The position numbers and the translations under genes are program-made. 64,000 nt of DNA from DASQUK01 sp035641315 (lineage in GTDB: Bacteria > Actinomycetota > Acidimicrobiia > Acidimicrobiales > VFJN01), in assembly GCA_035641315.1 (NCBI GenBank), contig DASQUK010000193.1, positions 45,710 through 109,709 on the forward strand. The letters run 5' to 3'. Below, piece after piece: positions 1 through 6,657 of this stretch. The notes beneath the pieces are model-generated. The model saw only the letters and a list, made by a program, of their open reading frames with translations, searched no databases and was not told the DNA's origin. Numbering within the stretch: position 1 is the stretch's first letter; every line of letters starts with the position of its first letter.

Positions 1-1
1 G

Positions 2-385
2 GCCGCGGACGGCCTGCCGAACCAGATCGTCTATGCCGGGTTCTCGCTGGGCGCGATGCCGGCGCAGATGCTGGCCCAGACAAGGCCCGGTGCGAAGGGA
101 GCCTTGCTGTTCCACAGTTGCGTCCCGCCGTCGGAGTTCGGCGGCCCGTGGCCGGAGGGCGTCCCGCTCCAGATCCACATCATGGACGCCGACGAATGGG
201 CGCTGCCGCCGAACGAAGACCTCGAAGCCGCCCGCCAACTCGACGAGACGGTAGAGAGGGCGGAGCTGTTCCTGTATCCGGGCGACCGACACCTGTTCGC
301 TGACGACAGCCTGCCCGGCTACGACGAGGGCGCCACGACGCTGCTCAAGCAGCGCGTGCTCGGCTTCCTCGATCACATCCAGTAG
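2..385 (+). CDS. Dienelactone hydrolase-family protein, 3' part only
   Basis: The gene enters from the left edge; its start lies outside the window and 127 residues are visible. The fold is alpha/beta hydrolase. The nucleophile elbow GFSLGAM carries the serine about 16 residues in, an acid follows in HIMDADEW, and the histidine sits in GDRHLFADDS near the C-terminus. This order and spacing are typical of dienelactone hydrolase (DLH) proteins, in which the usual nucleophile is Cys or Ser; here it is Ser. The substrate cannot be told. The stop overlaps the start of the PIN-like relic that follows on the same strand. Confidence 0.75.
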   Translation, partial: AADGLPNQIVYAGFSLGAMPAQMLAQTRPGAKGALLFHSCVPPSEFGGPWPEGVPLQIHIMDADEWALPPNEDLEAARQLDETVERAELFLYPGDRHLFADDSLPGYDEGATTLLKQRVLGFLDHIQ

Positions 386-524
386 CTGCGAGGTGTACGA
401 GACCGACCGGGTGGACTTCGCCGAGGCGTATCTCGTCGCCTGCGCCGAGACCACCGGCGTCGGCACAATCGTGTCCTTCGACCGGTCCATCGACCGGGTC
501 GACACGATCGAGCGGGTCGAGCCG
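381..524 (+). pseudogene. PIN-domain (VapC-type) toxin relic, C-terminal end only
   Basis: In this frame the sequence reads CEVYETDRVDFAEAYLVA, then TIVSFDRSIDRV and ERVEP. This matches the last ~45 residues of VapC-type PIN RNases: the helix with conserved Asp (DFAEAYL), then the strand with SFDRxIDR, then the closing V-E-P. The first ~85 residues, which carry the other catalytic acids, are absent, because upstream DNA is the hydrolase gene in another frame. No stop follows; the frame runs on into DNA antisense to the next gene. No antitoxin gene is visible. I read it as a 5'-truncated remnant left by a deletion joining two loci. Confidence 0.6.
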
Positions 525-544
525 CCGCGGTGTGATGCCCGACA

Positions 545-1519
545 TCAGCCGCCAGTCTCGAACGTGAGTACGACGCTGCCGACCTTGTGGCCGCCGTCGA
601 CGCGGCGATGCGCGTCGGCGATCCGGTCGAACGGCAGGACGGCATCGATCACGGGCTCGAGCACGCCCTGCTCGGCCAGCGACATGAGCGTCTGGTAGTT
701 GTCGGCCGTGATCATGGAATCGTTCTGGCTGCCGCTGATCACGGCCTTCTGCCACGACGCGGCGAGCATCTGCCAAAGGTCGCCGATGACCATCAGGAAG
801 CGACCGCCCGGTTTCAGCGAGCCCTTGACCCGCGCGTAGGGCGCATCGCCGTGATTGTCCATGATCACGTCGTAGCGCTGCCCGTTGCGTGTGAAATCGT
901 CGGTCGTGTAGTCGACGACGTGGTCGGCACCGAGGCCCTTGACCAGTTCCGCGTTGGCGCTGCTGCACACGGCAGTCACCTCGGCGCCGCGGTGCTTGGC
1001 GAGTTGGACTGCCATGGTCCCCACCGCACCCGACGCCCCGTTGATCAGCACCGTCTCACCGGCAGCGAGCCTTCCCAGCCGGAAGAAGTTGAGGGCCGTC
1101 GTGCCGCCGAAGCACAGTGCCACGGCATCCTGGTAGCTCAGGCGCTCGGGAACCCTGGCGATCGCCCCGTGCTCGGCCACCGTCACGTACTCGGCATGGC
1201 AGCCGAAGTCGAACCCGCGCGAGGCGACCACCCTGTCACCCGGCTGGAAGCGGGTGACCGCCCTGCCCACCGCCTCCACGTGCCCGGCCGTCTCGAAGCC
1301 GAAGATCGGCTGCCTCGGCTTGGTGACGCCCAGTCTCAGCCGCACCGGCAGGCTCATCCCGCGCGGGACACGCAGCGCCCGCACCCGGGCGTCTCCCGAG
1401 TTGACCGTCGTCGCAACCCCCTTGACCAGCACCTCGCCGTCCGCCGGCACCGGATTGGGGACCTCCCTGATCTGCACGACCTCGGGCGGCCCGTACCGTT
1501 CGCAGACCGCAGCCTTCAT
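545..1519 (-). CDS. Zinc-independent MDR oxidoreductase (quinone reductase / NAD(P)-dependent alcohol dehydrogenase type)
   Basis: A 324-residue medium-chain dehydrogenase/reductase. The N-terminal GroES-like domain starts MKAAVCERYGPPEVVQ, and a Rossmann domain follows with INGASGAVGTMAVQLAKHRGA (about 140-160), the NADPH-binding loop seen in quinone oxidoreductases. The Cys/His zinc ligands and four-Cys structural zinc lobe of classic alcohol dehydrogenases are absent, which fits the quinone reductase/enoyl reductase branch. Length is normal. It is transcribed divergently from the short YdeI-like gene at 1609, and its 3' end faces the PIN relic. The physiological substrate is unknown. Confidence 0.85.
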   Translation of the reverse strand: MKAAVCERYGPPEVVQIREVPNPVPADGEVLVKGVATTVNSGDARVRALRVPRGMSLPVRLRLGVTKPRQPIFGFETAGHVEAVGRAVTRFQPGDRVVASRGFDFGCHAEYVTVAEHGAIARVPERLSYQDAVALCFGGTTALNFFRLGRLAAGETVLINGASGAVGTMAVQLAKHRGAEVTAVCSSANAELVKGLGADHVVDYTTDDFTRNGQRYDVIMDNHGDAPYARVKGSLKPGGRFLMVIGDLWQMLAASWQKAVISGSQNDSMITADNYQTLMSLAEQGVLEPVIDAVLPFDRIADAHRRVDGGHKVGSVVLTFETGG

Positions 1520-1608
1520 CGTTCACCCTGGCAGCGCATCGCAGCACGGTAACGCGGCCGCCGAGCCGGCCCGACAGCACCCCGGCAGGGCTCCGTAAGC
1601 TCGCCGAG

Positions 1609-1983
1609 GTGCCTGACGAGCTCGACGTCATCAGCTGCGAGGACGCAGCCGCCTGGGACGCGTGGTTGGCCGCCAACCACCGGCTGCACAAGGGTGTCTG
1701 GCTCAAGATCGCCAAGAAGCACTCCGGCGTCGCCTCGCTGACGAACGACGAGGCCGTGGACGTGGGCCTCTGCTGGGGCTGGATCTCGGCGCACCGCAAG
1801 GCGCTCGACGACACCTACTTCCTGCAGCGGTACACGCCTCGCCGACCGGGGAGCAACTGGTCGGCGGTGAACATCACCAAGGTCGAGGCCCTGACGGCGG
1901 CAGGTCGCATGCAGCCGCCGGGCCTGGCCGAGGTCGATGCCGCCAAGGCTGACGGCCGCTGGGACCGGGCATCCGGAAGCTGA
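1609..1983 (+). CDS. YdeI/OmpD-associated-family protein, C-terminally truncated
   Basis: 124 residues matching the N-terminal two thirds of the YdeI family: AAAWDAWLAANHRLHKGVWLK, then SLTNDEAVDVGLCWGWIS and YFLQRYTPRRPGSNWSAVN. Members usually run ~190 residues and continue after AKADGRWD into a helical tail. Here the frame ends at GRWDRASGS, so the tail is missing; I see no continuation in another frame over the next 120 bases. It may be a decaying gene. The start is GTG; a TAAGCT box at 1596-1601 lies 7 nt before it and no ribosome site is present, so it looks leaderless. Confidence 0.6.
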   Translation: MPDELDVISCEDAAAWDAWLAANHRLHKGVWLKIAKKHSGVASLTNDEAVDVGLCWGWISAHRKALDDTYFLQRYTPRRPGSNWSAVNITKVEALTAAGRMQPPGLAEVDAAKADGRWDRASGS

Positions 1984-2098
1984 CGGTCGGGCGCTGCTGG
2001 AGAGACGTCGACCGGCCGGGTCCGAGGGCCGCGGCGATCGACCCGATCACCGCTGCGAGGTCCCCGCACGAGCTGTTGCCGAGCTCGACCTTGCGCCG

Positions 2099-2126
2099 TA
2101 ACATACAACCAGATGGTTGTACGTTA
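2099..2126. promoter_or_regulatory. Palindromic operator over the -10 box and start codon of the ArsR-type gene
   Basis: Left arm TAACATACAACC and right arm GGTTGTACGTTA are inverted repeats with one mismatch in 12 and a 4-nt centre whose outer bases also pair. The left arm begins with TAACAT, a -10-like hexamer 8 nt before the ATG at 2113. That ATG lies in the centre of the palindrome, so the first codons (M-V-V) are part of the site. A repressor bound here would cover -10, transcription start and start codon together. I infer autoregulation by the encoded ArsR-family protein. Confidence 0.7.
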
Positions 2127-2532
2127 CGGGGGCGCGGAACGAGATGATGCCGATCGGACCGATCGGCTGTTCCATGCGTTGGCCGATCCCACCCGTCGCG
2201 ACATCGTGCGGTTGGTGCTCGGTAGCGAGCAGTCGGTGTCGGCGCTGGCGGAGCGCTACCCGATGAGCTTCGCCGCGGTGCAGAAGCACGTCGCTGTCCT
2301 GGAGCGTGCCGAGTTGGTCTACAAACGCCGCCAAGGCCGACAGCAACTGGTGCGGGGTGACATCGAGGCCCTCCGCACCGTCAACCGGCTGCTCGACCAG
2401 TACGAGGCGGGCTGGCGCAGCCGCGTCGACCAGATGGACCAGATCCTCGCCGGGAGCGAGACGAAGACCGGGATCGACGCGGTTGCACGCGTCGCACCAC
2501 GGAGACGCACGAGCAAGGAGGAACACTCATGA
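2113..2532 (+). CDS. ArsR-family winged-helix repressor of an SRPBCC pair
   Basis: 139 residues. The motif RLFHALADPTRRDIVRLVL opens the winged helix, and SVSALAERYPMSFAAVQKHV is the recognition helix-turn-helix, followed by the wing (LVYKRRQGRQQLV). No metal-sensing cysteines are visible, so it is the metal-independent ArsR type that travels with SRPBCC (AHSA1/polyketide cyclase) proteins. The start at the ATG inside the operator is preferred because it puts a -10 box 8 nt upstream. The stop overlaps the SRPBCC start by 4 bases (ATGA), so the two are translationally coupled. Confidence 0.88.
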   Translation: MVVRYGGAERDDADRTDRLFHALADPTRRDIVRLVLGSEQSVSALAERYPMSFAAVQKHVAVLERAELVYKRRQGRQQLVRGDIEALRTVNRLLDQYEAGWRSRVDQMDQILAGSETKTGIDAVARVAPRRRTSKEEHS

Positions 2533-3014
2533 CCGTCAGGCACGTCGAGAAGGACCCTGCGACCCTCACGATGGTGGTGACCGCCGAGTTCAACGCCCCG
2601 CTCGAACGGGTGTGGCAGTTGTGGGCCGACCCCCGGCAACTCGAGCGTTGGTGGGGCCCGCCCACCTATCCCGCCACCGTCGTCGACCACGACCTCGTGC
2701 CCGGGGGGACCGTGCGGTACTTCATGACGGGACCCGAGGGCGACAAGCACGGGGGTTGGTGGCGCATCCTGGCGGTCGACGCACCGCGCTCGCTCGAAGT
2801 CGAGGACGGCTTCGCCGACGAGACCGGCACCCCCAACCCCGACATGCCCTCGACGACCATGCGCGTGGTCCTCTCCGCGGAGGGCGGCGTCACGCAGATG
2901 GTGATGACCTCGACCTTCCCCAGCCTGGAGGCCATGGAGCAGCTGCTCGACATGGGCATCGAGGAGGGCCTGCGCGCTGCCATGGCCCAAATGGACGACA
3001 TCCTCGCCGCCTGA
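2529..3014 (+). CDS. SRPBCC-domain protein (AHSA1/START-like)
   Basis: 161 residues forming one START/Bet v1-like domain: TAEFNAPLERVWQLWADPRQLERWWGP is the hallmark first strand-helix, VPGGTVRYFMTGPEG lies in the sheet, and the long C-terminal helix begins near EAMEQLLDMG. Such proteins bind hydrophobic ligands in a central cavity; the ligand here is unknown. A clear ribosome site (AAGGAGG) lies just before the ATG, inside the end of the regulator gene. Coupling to that regulator is the standard arrangement. After the stop about 80 bases separate it from the convergent SDR. Confidence 0.88.
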   Translation: MTVRHVEKDPATLTMVVTAEFNAPLERVWQLWADPRQLERWWGPPTYPATVVDHDLVPGGTVRYFMTGPEGDKHGGWWRILAVDAPRSLEVEDGFADETGTPNPDMPSTTMRVVLSAEGGVTQMVMTSTFPSLEAMEQLLDMGIEEGLRAAMAQMDDILAA

Positions 3015-3097
3015 TCGAGCGCTCTCCCGCCTACACCCGCAACGAAGGACGTCGTGCGCCGGCTCCAGGTCCAGACCAGCGCCGACGGCCGCCTCTG

Positions 3098-4012
3098 TCA
3101 TCGGTAACCGGTGGTTTCGGCGGGCTTGCCGGCGTCCTGCACCTCGGGGACGTAGCGCCACGCGTCGGGCTGGCTGCCGTCGATGTCGGTGAAGCCGTAG
3201 ACCCGGGCGAGCTGGCCGCTCGACAGCGACTGGCCGTTCCAGCGGGCCACGTCGGGATCGCTGGCGAGGGCGACGACGGCGCGGCCGACGAAGGCCGGGC
3301 TCTCGGCGATGGCGAAGTGCGGGATGCGCTCGGTGGCGTCGCGCCAGTTGTCCTCCGTGACCCCGAAGGCCTCGAGCATGGCCTCGGAACGGAGCCAGCC
3401 GGGCGTGAGGGCCACCGCGGTCGCCCCGTGGGGCGCGAGCTCGTGGCCGAGGGCGAACGCCGTGCGGAGGTTGGCGGCCTTGGCCAGGTCGTAGAAGAAC
3501 GACACCCGGTAGTTGGTGGCGTTGTACTCGGCGGTACCGTCGGTCACCTCGACGACCAGCCCGCCCGGCGACCGGATGAGCAGGGGCAGGGCGAAGTGGG
3601 CGGTGATGGCGTGGGAGTCGACCCCCCGGCGCAGCATCCGCAGCCCGATCTCCAGCGTCGACTCCCACACCGTGGCGTCCCACTCCATGGTGGTGGCGCC
3701 CCAGATGTCGTTGACGAGGACGTGCAGGGCGCCCCGGTCGCGTCCGATGCGGTCGACCAGCGCCGCGACCTGGTCGGGCTCGAGGTGGTCGACCTGGACG
3801 GCGATCCCCCGCCCGCCGGCGGCGTCGACGAGCTCGGCGGTCTCCTCGATGGTCTCAGCGCGGTTCATCTCCGAGCGCTCGTGCCGGGTGGTCCGGCCCG
3901 TGCAGTAGACGGTGGCCCCGGCGGCTCCCAGCTGGACGGCGATGCCGCGTCCGGCGCCACGAGTGGCGCCTGCGACCAGCGCGACCCTGCCTTCGAGTGG
4001 TTGGTTCTCCAT
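3098..4012 (-). CDS. SDR-family oxidoreductase (DHRS1-like)
   Basis: 304 residues. The cofactor motif is ALVAGATRGAGRGIA (TGxxxGxG variant with A for T), and TGRTTRHERSEMNRAETIEE follows as in SDRs resembling human DHRS1. The Asn region reads VLVNDIWGATT instead of NNAG. Catalytic Tyr and Lys are in FFYDLAKAAN (Y-x3-K), and PGWLRSEAM is the expected PG motif after the active site. It is long for an SDR because of the insert after the Asn region. The substrate cannot be predicted. It may form a small transcription unit with the 43-codon frame just upstream. Confidence 0.85.
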   Translation of the reverse strand: MENQPLEGRVALVAGATRGAGRGIAVQLGAAGATVYCTGRTTRHERSEMNRAETIEETAELVDAAGGRGIAVQVDHLEPDQVAALVDRIGRDRGALHVLVNDIWGATTMEWDATVWESTLEIGLRMLRRGVDSHAITAHFALPLLIRSPGGLVVEVTDGTAEYNATNYRVSFFYDLAKAANLRTAFALGHELAPHGATAVALTPGWLRSEAMLEAFGVTEDNWRDATERIPHFAIAESPAFVGRAVVALASDPDVARWNGQSLSSGQLARVYGFTDIDGSQPDAWRYVPEVQDAGKPAETTGYR

Positions 4013-4040
4013 GGTGCGTCTCGGGCCCAGGCCTAGCGGC

Positions 4041-4172
4041 TCAGGCCCTGTCTCCCTTCGATGGACGGGTTTGGTCGTCTCCCAGCGAGGTCAGGCGCTT
4101 CTCGTAATCGATGTCGGCGTCGACGGCCCGCCGCAAGGTGGCCGGTGGCGCTGCGAGCGCAGTGCTGGTCAT
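4041..4172 (-). CDS. Possible 43-residue protein upstream of the SDR
   Basis: A short frame from ATG at 4172 to TGA, reading MTSTALAAPPATLRRAVDAD and then IDYEKRLTSLGD. I recognise no family. It sits 28 bases upstream of the SDR start on the same strand and has no good ribosome site. It could be a real small protein, the head of a lost longer gene, or a chance frame in GC-rich DNA. It is listed because it is the only sense-oriented frame in the 217-base gap between the SDR and the CGNR gene. Confidence 0.25.
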   Translation of the reverse strand: MTSTALAAPPATLRRAVDADIDYEKRLTSLGDDQTRPSKGDRA

Positions 4173-4210
4173 GGGTCGTTCTGCTGACAGGGTGACCGCC
4201 ACAGCCGGCC

Positions 4211-4240
4211 GTCACTGGCGTATGCTCATATGGCAGTGAC
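4211..4240. promoter_or_regulatory. Inverted repeat at the CGNR gene start, candidate operator
   Basis: GTCACTG and CAGTGAC are perfect 7-bp inverted repeats separated by 16 bases. Between them lie a TATGCT box (4221-4226) and the ATG at 4230. The position is right for autoregulation of the CGNR-type regulator. If TATGCT is the -10 box, the transcript may start near 4233 and the GTG at 4236 could be the real start codon. Confidence 0.4.
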
Positions 4241-4838
4241 GACGATACGCCGGCGAACGGTGACTGGTCAAGTGCATTTCGGCAGTTATGAGTATGCGGG
4301 GGCCGTCACTGCGGTCGACCTCGTCAACGGGCTGGCGGTCGACCACGCCTTCGGCCGTCCGGTCCAGCCAGCAGATCCCGCCCCAGCGATCCAGGTGATC
4401 CTGGAGCGCGATCCCACCTGGCCCCCAGTGAGGCGGCGAGACGTCCCCGGCCTCGTCGCCCTGGCCAAGCAGCTGCGCAGCGTCTTCCGCAGCATCCACG
4501 ACGGGGACCTGGACGGGGCCGCTCGGCACCTCAACGACCTGCTCGCGGCCCACCCCGCGTACCCGCACCTCGCCAAGGACGGCGGCCACTGGCGCCTGCA
4601 CCACCATCCCGGCGACGCGACCCTGGTGCCGATGGCGACCGCGATCTCCGCCGAGGCCCTGGCCCGCATCGTCGGCGCCGGGGCCGCCAACCGCCTCGGC
4701 ACCTGCGACAGCGACGACTGCGATCGCGTGTTCCTCGACGAGTCCAAGAACGGCAGCCGCCGCTTCTGCTCGACCACCTGCCAGAACCGGGTCAAGGCCG
4801 CCGCCTTCCGACGCCGGCACGCGACCGTCAAGGATTGA
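4230..4838 (+). CDS. CGNR zinc-finger (ABATE-domain) regulator
   Basis: 202 residues. The N-terminal ~140 residues are the stress-linked ABATE region, including the helical DLVNGLAVDHAFGRP. The C-terminus is the CGNR zinc finger: CDSDDCDRVFLDESKNGSRR carries the first two Cys, and FCSTTCQNRVKAAAFRRR carries the second pair and the basic tail, with CQNR in place of CGNR. These proteins are common actinobacterial DNA-binding regulators of unknown targets. Two starts are possible (ATG 4230, or GTG 4236 if leaderless). It lies alone between the SDR unit and the ECF42 module. Confidence 0.88.
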   Translation: MAVTTIRRRTVTGQVHFGSYEYAGAVTAVDLVNGLAVDHAFGRPVQPADPAPAIQVILERDPTWPPVRRRDVPGLVALAKQLRSVFRSIHDGDLDGAARHLNDLLAAHPAYPHLAKDGGHWRLHHHPGDATLVPMATAISAEALARIVGAGAANRLGTCDSDDCDRVFLDESKNGSRRFCSTTCQNRVKAAAFRRRHATVKD

Positions 4839-4882
4839 GCGGCGGCCCGATCGAGAATCTTTCTCCGCCGTCGGCGCGGAGC

Positions 4883-4914
4883 TGTCGATTTCGTGGCTCC
4901 CCGTTTGTCTCATA
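4883..4914 (+). promoter_or_regulatory. Candidate ECF42-type promoter before the DGPF gene
   Basis: TGTCGA at 4883-4888 lies about 55 bases before the DGPF-protein start. I recall TGTCGA as the -35 motif described for promoters read by ECF42 sigma factors, normally found upstream of DGPF genes. The -10 should lie around 4905-4912 (TGTCTCAT); I cannot fix it. The location fits a self-activating sigma-factor loop. Confidence 0.45.
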
Positions 4915-4942
4915 GGCGACCATCCCGAGAAAGGAGCGAGCC

Positions 4943-5302
4943 ATGAAGTACATACTGCTGATCCATCAGGGTGACTCCCCGACCCCGCGTGAGCCGGAGG
5001 CGTGGGCGAAGCTGTCGGAGAACGAACAGCAAGCGGTCTACGCCGACTACCAAGCGGTCAACCAAACCCCCGGCGCGACCCCCGGCCTCAGCCTCGATGC
5101 GCCCGAGACGGCGACCACCGTGCGAGTGCAGGACGGCAAGACTCTCACCACCGACGGCCCGTTCGTCGAGATCAAGGAAGCCATCGGCGGCTACCTGCTG
5201 TTCGAGGCCGACGACCTCGACGCTGCCATCGAGCTGGCGGCGCGGATCCCCGCGGCCCGCCTGGGCGGCGCGGTCGAGGTGCGTCCGATCGTGGAGTGGT
5301 AG
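4943..5302 (+). CDS. YciI-like DGPF-domain protein, ECF42 partner
   Basis: 119 residues, the usual length. It opens MKYILLIHQGD and contains the signature TTDGPFVEIKEAIGGYLLFE, then DLDAAIELAARIP: a ferredoxin-like YCII fold. A ribosome site (AAAGGAG) precedes the ATG. It overlaps the sigma factor start by 7 bases. DGPF proteins are the conserved partners and targets of ECF42 sigma factors; their biochemical function is unknown. No redox or catalytic residues are obvious beyond the Asp-Gly-Pro-Phe turn. Confidence 0.93.
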   Translation: MKYILLIHQGDSPTPREPEAWAKLSENEQQAVYADYQAVNQTPGATPGLSLDAPETATTVRVQDGKTLTTDGPFVEIKEAIGGYLLFEADDLDAAIELAARIPAARLGGAVEVRPIVEW

Positions 5303-6513
5303 CGATCCTCGACCAGGTCTTCCGCGAGCAGTGGGGACGTGTCCTCGCGGCGATGACCGGCTTCCTCGGCGACTTCGACCTCGCCGAGGAAGCCGCGCAG
5401 GAGGCCTTCACCATCGCCGCGGAGCGCTGGCCGCGGGACGGCATGCCCACGAACCCAGGTGCCTGGCTGATGACGACGGCACGCAACCGCGCCGTCAATC
5501 GCATCCGCCGGGATCGCACGCTGGCCGCCAAGGCCCACCTGCTCCGGGTGCAGGAGGCAGCGGAGGATCCGATGGACGCGATGGACGCGATGGACGCGAC
5601 GACGTTTCCCGACGAGCGACTCGAGCTCATCTTCATGTGCTGCCACCCGGCGCTGTCGGTCGAGGCGCAGGTCGCGCTCACGCTGCGGACGCTCGGCGGC
5701 CTGACCACTGACGAGATCGCCCGCGCCTTCCTGGTCCCGGAGCCCACGATGGCCCAGCGCCTCGTGCGGGCCAAGCGCAAGATCGTGGCCGCCGGCATCC
5801 CGTTCCGGGTCCCGCCCGACCACCTGCTGCCCGATCGGCTCGTCGCCGTGCTGGCGGTCGTCTACCTGGTCTTCAACGAGGGCTACGGGGGCGCCGTCGA
5901 CTTGGCCGCCGAGGCCATCCGGCTGGGCCGTGCACTGGCCGAGCTCATGCCGGACGAGTCCGAGGTCCAGGGACTGCTGGCGTTGATGCTGCTGCTCGAC
6001 GCCCGGAGGGAGGCTCGGTTCCGCGACGGCGAGCTGGTGCTGCTCTCGGACCAGGACCACTCTCTGCTGGACCCGCAGCAGATCGCCGAGGGGCGGGAGG
6101 CGCTCGACCGGGCTCTGGCGCTGCTCGGCCGCGGCCCCTACGTCGTGCAGGCGGCGATCGCTTCCCTGCATGCCGACGAACCGCGCGACTGGCCCCAGAT
6201 CGCTGCGCTCTACGGTGAGCTGTCCCGCCTCACCGACTCGCCCGTCGTGGAGCTGAATCGGGCCGTGGCGCTCGCCGAGGCGCAGGGCCCGGAAGCGGGC
6301 CTCGCCATCGTCGACGGCCTCCACCTCGACGATTACCGCTACCTGCATGCAACGCGCGGCGAGCTGCTCAGGCGGCTCGGGCGCACGGACGAGGCCCGCG
6401 CGGCCTATCGCCGAGCCCTGACGCTGGTCCACGACGAGGCCGAGCGGCGCCTGCTCCAGCGGCGGCTGGCAGAGGTCGGCGGCGCGGCCGGCCCCGACGC
6501 AGTCCGGCAATGA
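5296..6513 (+). CDS. ECF42-group RNA polymerase sigma factor with long C-terminal extension
   Basis: 405 residues from the GTG at 5296, which overlaps the DGPF stop. Sigma region 2 spans about 1-75 (EQWGRVLAAMTGFLGDFDLA and WLMTTARNRAVNRIRRDR). Region 4 spans about 110-180 (LRTLGGLTTDEIARAFLVPE). The ~200-residue C-terminal extension has helical-repeat character and the conserved LLDARREARF, DQDHSLLD and DSPVVELNRAVALAEAQGP. That extension and the DGPF neighbour define ECF42; no anti-sigma gene is present, as expected, since the extension regulates activity. A 9-bp unit is repeated three times near codon 95 (MDAMDAMDA), in the region 2-4 linker. Confidence 0.93.
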   Translation: MVAILDQVFREQWGRVLAAMTGFLGDFDLAEEAAQEAFTIAAERWPRDGMPTNPGAWLMTTARNRAVNRIRRDRTLAAKAHLLRVQEAAEDPMDAMDAMDATTFPDERLELIFMCCHPALSVEAQVALTLRTLGGLTTDEIARAFLVPEPTMAQRLVRAKRKIVAAGIPFRVPPDHLLPDRLVAVLAVVYLVFNEGYGGAVDLAAEAIRLGRALAELMPDESEVQGLLALMLLLDARREARFRDGELVLLSDQDHSLLDPQQIAEGREALDRALALLGRGPYVVQAAIASLHADEPRDWPQIAALYGELSRLTDSPVVELNRAVALAEAQGPEAGLAIVDGLHLDDYRYLHATRGELLRRLGRTDEARAAYRRALTLVHDEAERRLLQRRLAEVGGAAGPDAVRQ

Positions 6514-6657
6514 AGGCCGCCTAACGACATGCGCGGATAGGCACGTCCTCTTGGCTCACGGTGGTCAGTGTTGCCGGGAGGCCTCGCTGTTCGGTCGTGG
6601 CTCACGGTGCAAATCCCGTACTGTTCTGTGCCACCTGCGGACCTATCCGCTCGGCCT

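Noticed and set aside
2306..4036. 576-codon plus-strand frame across the SRPBCC and SDR genes
   Set aside because: It is out of frame with the SRPBCC gene and antisense to the SDR, both of which have clear family motifs.
6533..6650. tRNA or small RNA gene between the ECF42 and kinase genes
   Set aside because: There is a long-range inverted repeat and a repeated TGGCTCACGGTG, but no cloverleaf, no T-loop motif and no promoter-terminator pair.
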